The notes under the pieces were generated by a model, which was given only the letters and a program-made list of their open reading frames with translations, searched no databases and was not told where the DNA came from. The translations under genes and the position numbers were made by a program. Below are positions 1 to 5,373 of a DNA stretch of 9,679 nt, one piece after another (within the stretch, counting starts at the first letter, position 1; each line of letters starts with the position of its first letter). This stretch comes from an uncultured Pseudomonadota bacterium (GTDB lineage Bacteria > Pseudomonadota > Gammaproteobacteria > Burkholderiales > Rhodocyclaceae): contig CAJAHZ010000465.1 of assembly GCA_903939665.1 (NCBI GenBank), forward strand, positions 1 to 9,679. The letters run 5' to 3'.

Positions 1-200
1 CAGGCAACGCCATCACGCACGATGCCGGAAGGCACCAGGTTAAGCTTGTATACTTTTTCGCCGACGACCAGCGTGTGACCGGCGTTATGACCGCCCTGAA
101 AGCGCACAACGCCCTTTGCGTGGTCAGTCAACCAATCGACGATCTTTCCTTTGCCCTCGTCGCCCCATTGGGTCCCGACGACTACGACGTTCTTAGCCAT
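1..200 (-). CDS. purA: Adenylosuccinate synthetase, N-terminal part (runs off the window)
   Basis: Adenylosuccinate synthetase is the cytoplasmic enzyme that joins IMP and aspartate using GTP, the first committed step from IMP to AMP. Only the first 66 codons are visible; the gene continues past position 1. The family's N-terminal signature is plain: GTQWGDEGKGK at residues 9-19, with the catalytic Asp14, and GGHNAGHT at residues 36-43, with the catalytic His42 (Asp13 and His41 in E. coli numbering). The ATG at 198-200 lies inside the last codons of hisZ, giving an 8-base overlap in a different frame. The only Shine-Dalgarno-like stretch is AGGGA about 12 bases upstream, which is far, so translation is probably coupled to hisZ. 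The partial sequence shows no frameshift. The identification is secure from the signature alone. Confidence 0.97.
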   Translation of the reverse strand, partial: MAKNVVVVGTQWGDEGKGKIVDWLTDHAKGVVRFQGGHNAGHTLVVGEKVYKLNLVPSGIVRDGVA

Positions 201-1362
201 TTTTCTGATCAATCCCTGTGATTGCTTGAATAATCCATTGCCCATTGCATTCGCTCAACTGGCGATCGCACTGCGGACCTTCGCTGCGCGTCTCGCCGGG
301 GAGCATCTCGACAACGACCTCGCCCTGCTGGCGAAGGGTCGCGACAAGCTTTGCCAACCCCGTATTGCCTGCCGCATGCGGCGCCAGAATCGCTCCCAGA
401 GGCCGGTCGCTTGCAGCCAACCGCGCCACTTCGCGCAGATCCATCGAAAACCCGGTCGCTGGACGGTCGCGGCCAAAGGCCTTGCCAGCCCCATCGTAAC
501 GGCCACCGAGGGCGATGGCGCAGGGGAAACCGGGGTAGTAGGCGGCGAATACCACGCCGTTGTGATAGTGGTAGCCCCGCAGATCCGCGAGATCAAACGA
601 CAGCGGCAACTCGGGCATCGCCAGCTGCAACTGACGCAATGTTTCGAGCGCTACGGTAATTTCAGGCAGCGCCGGCAGATCGCGCGCCGCTATCTGTAAT
701 ATTGCCGCATCGCCGTAAAGTTCCGGCAACCGAACCAGCGCCGTCCGGTAGGGCTCGGCGAGACCGGCGCAGCGTTCGCGCAGGCTGGGAACATCCTTCG
801 CCTGCAGCAGTTGCAAGACAACCGCCTCGGATTCGGCATCCAGCCCGGCAGCTTTCGCCAGCGCGCGAAAAACCCCCACATGGCCGAGGTCGATGCGCGA
901 AGCCGGCGTGCCTGCTGCCGCAAGCGCTGCAGCCATCAAACGAATCGCTTCGAGATCGGCTTCGACGCCGACATAACCATACAGCTCGGCCCCCAGCTGA
1001 ATCGGTTCGCGACTGGCGGCCTGCGAGGCGGGTAGCGTATGCAGCACGCTGTCGCAGTAGCAAAGGCGCGTCACGCCTTGACGGTTGAGCAGATGCGCAT
1101 CAATGCGCGCAACCTGGGGCGTGATGTCGGCACGCACGCCGAGCGTTCGCCCGGAGAGCTGATCAACCAGCTTGAAGGTGCGCAGTTTGAGATCGGCTCC
1201 CGAGCCGGTCAGCAGCGAGTCGAGATATTCGAGCATCGGCGGCATGACCAGCTCGTAGCCATGCACGCGAAAAAGATCGAGGACCGCACGGCGCAAGCGC
1301 TCGATCTGCGCAGCTTCCTGCGGGAGTGCATCGGCGGTGTATTCGGGTAGTAGCCAGTTCAT
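193..1362 (-). CDS. hisZ: ATP phosphoribosyltransferase regulatory subunit HisZ
   Basis: HisZ is a catalytically inactive paralogue of histidyl-tRNA synthetase. It binds short-form HisG and is needed for the first step of histidine synthesis (ATP plus PRPP to phosphoribosyl-ATP) and its feedback inhibition by histidine. The 389-residue protein keeps the class II synthetase fold: a motif-1-like region around residues 40-55 (PPMLEYLDSLLTGSG), RADITPQVAR at 77-86, and a glycine-rich GGRYDG near residue 288. It stops near the end of the catalytic core. The C-terminal anticodon-binding domain typical of HisRS and the HisRS motif-2 sequence RHERPQKGRYRQ are absent, which separates it from the true hisS at the other end of the window. 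Its ATG overlaps the TGA of the DUF2065 gene (ATGA, 1359-1362), and no good Shine-Dalgarno precedes it, so re-initiation after the upstream gene is likely. Its 3' end overlaps the purA start by 8 bases. Confidence 0.95.
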   Translation of the reverse strand: MNWLLPEYTADALPQEAAQIERLRRAVLDLFRVHGYELVMPPMLEYLDSLLTGSGADLKLRTFKLVDQLSGRTLGVRADITPQVARIDAHLLNRQGVTRLCYCDSVLHTLPASQAASREPIQLGAELYGYVGVEADLEAIRLMAAALAAAGTPASRIDLGHVGVFRALAKAAGLDAESEAVVLQLLQAKDVPSLRERCAGLAEPYRTALVRLPELYGDAAILQIAARDLPALPEITVALETLRQLQLAMPELPLSFDLADLRGYHYHNGVVFAAYYPGFPCAIALGGRYDGAGKAFGRDRPATGFSMDLREVARLAASDRPLGAILAPHAAGNTGLAKLVATLRQQGEVVVEMLPGETRSEGPQCDRQLSECNGQWIIQAITGIDQKNG

Positions 1363-1544
1363 CTGAAGATAATCAACATGATCAGCCCGACCAGCATTGA
1401 GGTCAGGCCGACAAAACGAATCTGCCCGTCGGAAAACTGCGTCAGGCGACGGAATGTTTCGCGCCAGGCATTCGGCGCAATAAAAGGCACAACACCTTCG
1501 AGCACCAGCATCAGCGCGAAGGCAATCAACAGGTTATCGCTCAT
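1359..1544 (-). CDS. Small inner-membrane protein, DUF2065 (YjeT-like)
   Basis: This 61-residue hydrophobic protein has two predicted membrane helices, about residues 5-24 and 43-60, joined by a short polar and basic segment (WRETFRRLTQFSD). The EGVVPFIAPNAWR stretch at the end of helix 1 and the glycine-containing second helix fit the DUF2065 family. The E. coli member, YjeT, also sits directly after hflC. Its molecular role is unknown; position suggests a link to the HflKC membrane complex, but that is inference from neighbourhood only. The ATG overlaps the hflC stop in an ATGA arrangement (1541-1544), and its own TGA overlaps the hisZ start in the same way. Translation therefore seems coupled on both sides. 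Family assignment is fairly sure, function is not. Confidence 0.88.
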   Translation of the reverse strand: MSDNLLIAFALMLVLEGVVPFIAPNAWRETFRRLTQFSDGQIRFVGLTSMLVGLIMLIIFR

Positions 1545-2428
1545 TTACCGCTCTTGTCGCCGCCCTTGCCAACGCTCTTCATATACTTGAAGAAATCCGA
1601 ATTGGGCTCGACAACGATGACATCGCTCTTGCTCTTGAAACTGTTGCGATAGGCTTCGAGGCTGCGGTAAAAGGCGTAAAACTCGGGATTCTGATTGAAG
1701 GCCTGCGCATAGGTGGCCGCCGCCTTGGCATCGCCCTCACCCTTCATCTTCTGGGCATCACGGTAAGCTTCGGCAACGATCACCTCACGTTGCTTGTCGG
1801 CATCGGCGCGAATCTTTTCCGCTTCGGCAGAACCCTGCGAACGCAGTTCATTGGCGACACGCTTGCGTTCGGCCTCCATGCGGCGATAGACCGACTCGCT
1901 GACTTCAGTCGGCAGATCGACCCGCTTGACACGTACATCAACGATCTGCACACCGATCTTGCGGGCATCGAGATCGGCCTTCAGCCGCATATCTTCCATG
2001 ATTTTGTCACGCTCGCCGGACACCACGTCATGCACCGTGCGCTTGCCGAACTCTTCGCGCAGACCGGCGTTGACCGTCTGCGAAAGACGCGTTTTGGCGC
2101 GCGCCTCATCGCCAGCCACCGAAACGTAGTAAAGCTTGGGATCGACAATCCGCCACTTGACGAAAGAATCAACCAGTACGTTCTTCTTTTCAGACGTAAT
2201 GAAACGTTCCGGCTCGGCACTGTCGAGTGTCAGGATGCGTTTGTCGAAATAACGAACGTTCTGAATCATCGGCCACTTGAAGTAAAGACCAGGTTCGGCG
2301 ATCACATCACGCACCTCGCCCAACTGGAAAATGATGGCGTGCTGACGTTGATCAACGGTAAAGATCGACGTGCCGAGCAGCACCAAAAGCGCCGCAATCG
2401 CAGCCGCTACAAAATTCAGGGCTCTCAT
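1541..2428 (-). CDS. hflC: HflC, SPFH/prohibitin-family membrane protein (FtsH modulator)
   Basis: HflC pairs with HflK in a large periplasm-facing complex that encloses and modulates the inner-membrane protease FtsH. The protein is 295 residues from the ATG at 2428. It has an N-terminal membrane anchor (about residues 5-24, AAAIAALLVLLG), then the SPFH domain beginning with TVDQRQHAIIFQLGEV, and a charged region rich in Ala, Glu, Arg and Lys (about residues 180-240) expected to form the coiled coil typical of the family. I chose the ATG at 2426-2428 over an in-frame TTG one codon upstream. GGGAGG at 2436-2441 sits 7 bases before the ATG, and E. coli HflC also begins MR. The hflK TGA overlaps this ATG by one base (TGATG). 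Length is near the usual 290-335 residues. No defect is visible. Confidence 0.95.
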   Translation of the reverse strand: MRALNFVAAAIAALLVLLGTSIFTVDQRQHAIIFQLGEVRDVIAEPGLYFKWPMIQNVRYFDKRILTLDSAEPERFITSEKKNVLVDSFVKWRIVDPKLYYVSVAGDEARAKTRLSQTVNAGLREEFGKRTVHDVVSGERDKIMEDMRLKADLDARKIGVQIVDVRVKRVDLPTEVSESVYRRMEAERKRVANELRSQGSAEAEKIRADADKQREVIVAEAYRDAQKMKGEGDAKAAATYAQAFNQNPEFYAFYRSLEAYRNSFKSKSDVIVVEPNSDFFKYMKSVGKGGDKSGK

Positions 2429-3699
2429 CAACGTGCCTCCCGATCGCGCGTACGCAGTGCTTCACGTGATCGTGTTTCGTTCTTATCCGCCGCCTGCGGC
2501 GGCGTCTCGTGGGAAATGACCGCGCCCGGCTGAAACTGTGCCGGCATTTCGGCACTGCTGCCGACGCCGCTCTGCGAAGCGGCTCCGGAGACCGCACCCG
2601 TCGCCTGCATCAGCTTGTCGAGCGGCAGATAGAGCAGGTTACCCTGCCCTTTGGTATCAACCATCACCTTGCTGGTGTTGGCGTAGATCTGCTGCATGGT
2701 CTCCAGATACATGCGGCTGCGCGTCACTTCCGGCGCTTTGGCATATTCGGTATTGATCTGCTTGAAACGGCTGGCATCGCCCTCGGCGGTCGCGATCAGG
2801 CGCTGTTTGTAACCATCGGCTTCCTGCAGCAGACGTGCAGCCGTACCCTTGGCTTTTGGCACCACATCATTGGCGTAGGCTTGACCTTCATTCTTCTGCC
2901 GTTCGCGGTCCTGCCCCGCTTTCACGGCATCGTCGAACGCCGACTGCACCTGCTCCGGCGGCTGCGCGTTCTGCATCGTCACCTTTGAAATCAGGATGCC
3001 CGTCTTGTAACGATCGAGAATGTCCTGCATCAGCTTGGAGGCGTTGACCGCAATCTGCTCGCGCCCTTCGTAAAGCACGAAGTCCATCTTGCTTTTGCCG
3101 ACGATTTCGCGAATCGCCGTCTCGGCGACCTGCATCACTGCATCGTCCGCATGGCGGTTGTTAAAGACGTATTCGACCGGGTCCTTGAGGATGTACTGGA
3201 CGGCGAACTGGATGTTGATGATGTTTTCGTCATCGGTCAGCATCAGGGCTTCCTTGAGCACCTTGTTCTTCTCGGTGCCACGATAGCCCACCTCGATCGT
3301 CCGCACACCGGAGATATTCACCAGTTCGTGTGACTGGATCGGATAAGGCAGGCGCCAGTTCAGACCCGACCCCGTGCTTTCCTTGTATTTGCCGAACTGC
3401 AGCACAAGACCGCGCTGCGAGGCATCGACGATATAGAAGCCGCTGGCCAGCCAGACGACAAGAATCAGCGCGACGAGCAAACCAATGCCGCCACCGAGAA
3501 ATTTTGGGTTGAACTCGATCGGCGAGCGGTTGTTGCCGCCACCGCCATTGCCACCGCCCCCTTTCTTTTCGAACAGGCCGGACAGGCGGCGATTGAAGTC
3601 GCGCCACAACTGTTCGAGGTCGGGCGGCCCCTGATTCGGGCGCTTGCCGCCACCGTTATCGTTGCCGCGATTGCCCCACTGCGGGTCATTGAGCGACAT
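2428..3699 (-). CDS. hflK: HflK, SPFH/prohibitin-family membrane protein (FtsH modulator)
   Basis: HflK is the partner of HflC in the FtsH-regulating HflKC complex. From the ATG at 3699 it is 423 residues. It has a cytoplasmic N-terminal segment opening with MSLNDPQWGN, as in relatives, then a Gly/Asn-rich stretch at residues 47-57 (GGGGNGGGGNN), one membrane helix at about 69-89, and the SPFH domain from about residue 90 (VDASQRGLVLQFGKY). A charged helical region with QNEGQAYANDVV-like character follows, then a variable C-terminal tail of about 60 residues. An in-frame ATG exists eight codons upstream (3721-3723), overlapping the hflX stop. It has no Shine-Dalgarno, whereas GGAG at 3705-3708 lies 5 bases before the chosen ATG. 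The gap to hflX is then 20 bases. The 3' end overlaps hflC by one base. Confidence 0.95.
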   Translation of the reverse strand: MSLNDPQWGNRGNDNGGGKRPNQGPPDLEQLWRDFNRRLSGLFEKKGGGGNGGGGNNRSPIEFNPKFLGGGIGLLVALILVVWLASGFYIVDASQRGLVLQFGKYKESTGSGLNWRLPYPIQSHELVNISGVRTIEVGYRGTEKNKVLKEALMLTDDENIINIQFAVQYILKDPVEYVFNNRHADDAVMQVAETAIREIVGKSKMDFVLYEGREQIAVNASKLMQDILDRYKTGILISKVTMQNAQPPEQVQSAFDDAVKAGQDRERQKNEGQAYANDVVPKAKGTAARLLQEADGYKQRLIATAEGDASRFKQINTEYAKAPEVTRSRMYLETMQQIYANTSKVMVDTKGQGNLLYLPLDKLMQATGAVSGAASQSGVGSSAEMPAQFQPGAVISHETPPQAADKNETRSREALRTRDREAR

Positions 3700-3719
3700 G
3701 AGTACTCCAATGCTTGCGA

Positions 3720-4892
3720 TCATAGGGAGGAACCTGGGTCCAAAACAGAATCGGGGGTTAGGGAATATTCATCAGCCTGCAGCCGCTCGCGCCCGTTGCG
3801 CATTTTCTCGAGAGCCGACTCGCTCAATGACTCACGCAGAAGGGGCAGGCCTTCACCACTTCTGGCGCTCAGGCGAACTCGTTGAATTCTACCATATTCG
3901 TCCCGCTCGACAGCAGGCGGCAGCCCCGTCAAATCCAGTTTATTCAACACCATGATCTGAGGCACCGCGCTGGCGCCAATTTCGGCAAGCACCTTGTTCA
4001 CCTCGGCGACCTGCTCATCACGTGCCGGGCTTGCCGAATCGACGACATGCAGCAACAGATCGGCCTGCGACGTTGCATCAAGCGTGGCATGAAAGGCCGC
4101 CACCAGCGAGTGCGGGAGATCGCGAATGAAGCCAACCGTGTCGGAAATCACGACATTTCCCGCTTCGCCAAGCCATAACTTGCGCGACGTGGTGTCCAGT
4201 GTGGCAAACAGCTGATCGGCGGCATAAACGCCGGCATGGGTCAGCGCATTGAAAAGCGTTGATTTGCCGGCATTGGTGTAGCCAACCAGCGAAACGTTCA
4301 AGACCTCGCCGCGCACTCTCGCCTTGCGCTGCACGCCGCGCTGGCGCTCCAGCTTCACAAGTCGCTCCTTGAGCAGTTTGACGCGCTTGCCGAGCAGACG
4401 ACGATCGGTTTCGAGCTGCGTTTCACCCGGGCCGCGCAGACCGATACCGCCCTTCTGGCGCTCAAGGTGGGTCCAGCCGCGTACGAGACGGGTCGCCAGA
4501 TGATCAAGCTGCGCCAGCTCAACCTGCAGTTTGCCCTCGGCGCTTTGGGCACGCTGGGCAAAGATGTCGAGAATCAGGCTGGTGCGATCAATCACCCGGC
4601 ACTGCAGGATGCGTTCGAGGTTGCGTTCCTGAGCGGGCGACAACTCGTGATTGAAAATAACGAGATTGGCTTCCTGCGCGGCGACCTGTGCGGCCACTTC
4701 CTGCACTTTGCCTTTGCCGGCATAGGTCGCCGCATCGGGGCTGCGTCGCGGGCCATAGACCTCCGCGCAGATAGCGGCGCCTGCCGACTCGGCGAGCAAA
4801 CGGACTTCTTCGAGCAGTTCCGGGATATCGTCGTGACCGAAGTCCAGCTGCACGATCACCGCGCGTTCGCCAGCGGCGGGACGTTCAAGCAT
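3720..4892 (-). CDS. hflX: Ribosome-associated GTPase HflX
   Basis: HflX binds the 50S subunit and splits stalled or stressed 70S ribosomes using GTP. The 390-residue protein has the HflX N-terminal domain, with ALSPAQERNL-type HELSPAQERNL at 82-92, and the family hallmark GGIGLRGPGETQLETDRR at 148-165. A coiled-coil helical segment follows to about residue 195. The G domain has the P-loop GYTNAGKST at 204-212, DTVGF at 251-255, NKLD at 317-320 and SARSGEG at 342-348. It ends soon after the G domain, roughly 35 residues shorter than E. coli HflX (426), so the C-terminal extension seen there is missing or reduced. The start is forced: an in-frame TAA lies four codons upstream and there is no other start codon between. 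No Shine-Dalgarno is visible. It follows hfq by 107 bases, the classic hfq-hflX arrangement. Confidence 0.96.
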   Translation of the reverse strand: MLERPAAGERAVIVQLDFGHDDIPELLEEVRLLAESAGAAICAEVYGPRRSPDAATYAGKGKVQEVAAQVAAQEANLVIFNHELSPAQERNLERILQCRVIDRTSLILDIFAQRAQSAEGKLQVELAQLDHLATRLVRGWTHLERQKGGIGLRGPGETQLETDRRLLGKRVKLLKERLVKLERQRGVQRKARVRGEVLNVSLVGYTNAGKSTLFNALTHAGVYAADQLFATLDTTSRKLWLGEAGNVVISDTVGFIRDLPHSLVAAFHATLDATSQADLLLHVVDSASPARDEQVAEVNKVLAEIGASAVPQIMVLNKLDLTGLPPAVERDEYGRIQRVRLSARSGEGLPLLRESLSESALEKMRNGRERLQADEYSLTPDSVLDPGSSL

Positions 4893-4959
4893 TCGGGCGT
4901 TTTACGAGAAGATGCGACAAGTCGAAAGATGGAAACGCTTCAGATCAGCAATTCGGCGC

Positions 4960-4983
4960 GGCCCGCCACCGGGGTGGCGAGCC
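4960..4983 (-). repeat. Hairpin-forming inverted repeat between hfq and hflX
   Basis: Read on the transcribed strand, the arms GGCTCGCCACC and GGTGGCGGGCC pair over 11 positions, including one T-G wobble, around a two-base centre; in RNA the loop would open by a few pairs. The repeat begins 17 bases after the hfq stop and lies about 68 bases before the hflX start. No T-run follows, so it is not a standard intrinsic terminator. It could be a 3'-end stabilising structure for hfq mRNA, a partial attenuator or a processing site. The structure is seen in the sequence; a function is only inferred. Confidence 0.55.
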
Positions 4984-4999
4984 GGCAAGTGTCGGGCAA

Positions 5000-5239
5000 T
5001 CAAGCTTCGTTGCCGTCGTCCTGCTGGATATTGACCGGACGGGCGGGAACGACCGTCGAGATGGCGTGCTTATATACCATCTGGGTAACCGTATTCTTGA
5101 GCAGCACGACATACTGGTCGAAAGACTCAACCTGACCTTGCAGCTTGATACCATTGACCAGATAGATCGAAACCGGCACATGCTCGCGACGCAGCGTGTT
5201 GAGGAACGGGTCTTGTAACAGTTGCCCTTTATTGCTCAT
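5000..5239 (-). CDS. hfq: RNA chaperone Hfq
   Basis: Hfq is a hexameric Sm-like protein that binds sRNAs and AU-rich mRNA segments and promotes their pairing, controlling stability and translation. The 79-residue protein carries the whole Sm core: GQLLQDPFLNTLRREHVPVSIYL with proximal-face Gln8, the Sm1 segment LVNGIKLQGQVESFDQYVVLL (about residues 27-47), and the Sm2 motif YKHAIST at 56-62, which contains the YKHA signature. The acidic C-terminal tail is short (NIQQDDGNEA), as in many betaproteobacteria, compared with the 102-residue E. coli protein. The ATG at 5237-5239 has GGAG at 5248-5251, 8 bases upstream. It is the first gene of the hfq-hflX-hflK-hflC block and has a 116-base leader region before it. 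Confidence is very high. Confidence 0.98.
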   Translation of the reverse strand: MSNKGQLLQDPFLNTLRREHVPVSIYLVNGIKLQGQVESFDQYVVLLKNTVTQMVYKHAISTVVPARPVNIQQDDGNEA

Positions 5240-5355
5240 GGTTCAGACTCCATGTTTCATTGTTTGTTGGATCGGCTAGCTTAATTGATTTCTCCGCGCT
5301 TTGCCATAGAACAAACGGGAAGAGCAAGCGAGAAATCGCGCGAAAGGAAAAACCA
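5240..5355 (-). promoter_or_regulatory. der-hfq intergenic region, probable hfq promoter and leader
   Basis: This 116-base stretch is the largest non-coding gap in the window and is more A/T-rich than its surroundings on inspection. Its position suggests that it holds the hfq promoter and 5' leader. I looked for sigma-70 boxes and found only weak candidates (TTGTTC, TTGCTC, TATGGC) at poor spacing, so I do not place a promoter. The clearest element is the inverted repeat with arms at 5287-5294 and 5330-5337, listed separately. The hfq Shine-Dalgarno GGAG is at 5248-5251. Confidence 0.4.
5287..5337 (-). repeat. Inverted repeat in the hfq leader
   Basis: On the transcribed strand the sequence GATTTCTC (5330-5337) is matched by a perfect 8-base inverted copy, GAGAAATC (5287-5294). 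Inside these arms, GCTTGC (5324-5329) can pair with GCAAAGC (5298-5304) with one bulged A, extending the stem after a small bulge and leaving a loop of about 19 bases. It lies roughly 48 bases upstream of the hfq start codon. No T-run follows on this strand, so an intrinsic terminator is unlikely. An operator for a dimeric repressor or a folded leader element is possible. Only the symmetry is observed. Confidence 0.6.
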
Positions 5356-5373
5356 TCAAGTGCGCTTGGGTTT
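5348..5373 (-). terminator. Weak terminator-like hairpin overlapping the der stop codon
   Basis: On the transcribed strand AAACC-CAAG (5373-5365) can pair with CTTG-AT-GGTTT (5360-5350) around a CGCA tetraloop, with a two-base AT bulge. A run of five T overlaps the 3' arm, leaving only two unpaired T before CC. The stem is A/T-rich at its base and includes the der TGA. It resembles an intrinsic terminator only loosely, but it is at the right place to end the hisS-der transcript. It may be chance, because the Lys/Pro-coding repeats make such pairings easy. Confidence 0.22.

Noticed and set aside
1790..2533. A 247-codon plus-strand frame opposite hflC and the end of hflK
   Set aside because: Antisense to conserved SPFH genes, no known motif, no ribosome-binding site of note; a shadow of the coding strand.
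3531..3562. Repetitive plus-strand stretch of CCGCCACC-type triplets considered as a possible DNA repeat element
   Set aside because: It is simply the reverse complement of the Gly/Asn-rich linker codons of HflK, a normal feature of this protein.
3700..3723. An earlier ATG for hflK that would overlap the hflX stop (ATGA)
   Set aside because: It has no Shine-Dalgarno, while the ATG at 3699 has GGAG 5 bases upstream and gives the usual MSLNDPQWG beginning. It cannot be fully excluded.
4467..5135. A 222-codon plus-strand frame across hflX, the hfq-hflX gap and hfq
   Set aside because: It crosses two real genes and the intergenic hairpin on the opposite strand and has no recognisable product.
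5255..5355. A sigma-70 promoter for hfq
   Set aside because: Candidate hexamers match only about half of the consensus positions and none has 16-18 base spacing, so no site is placed.
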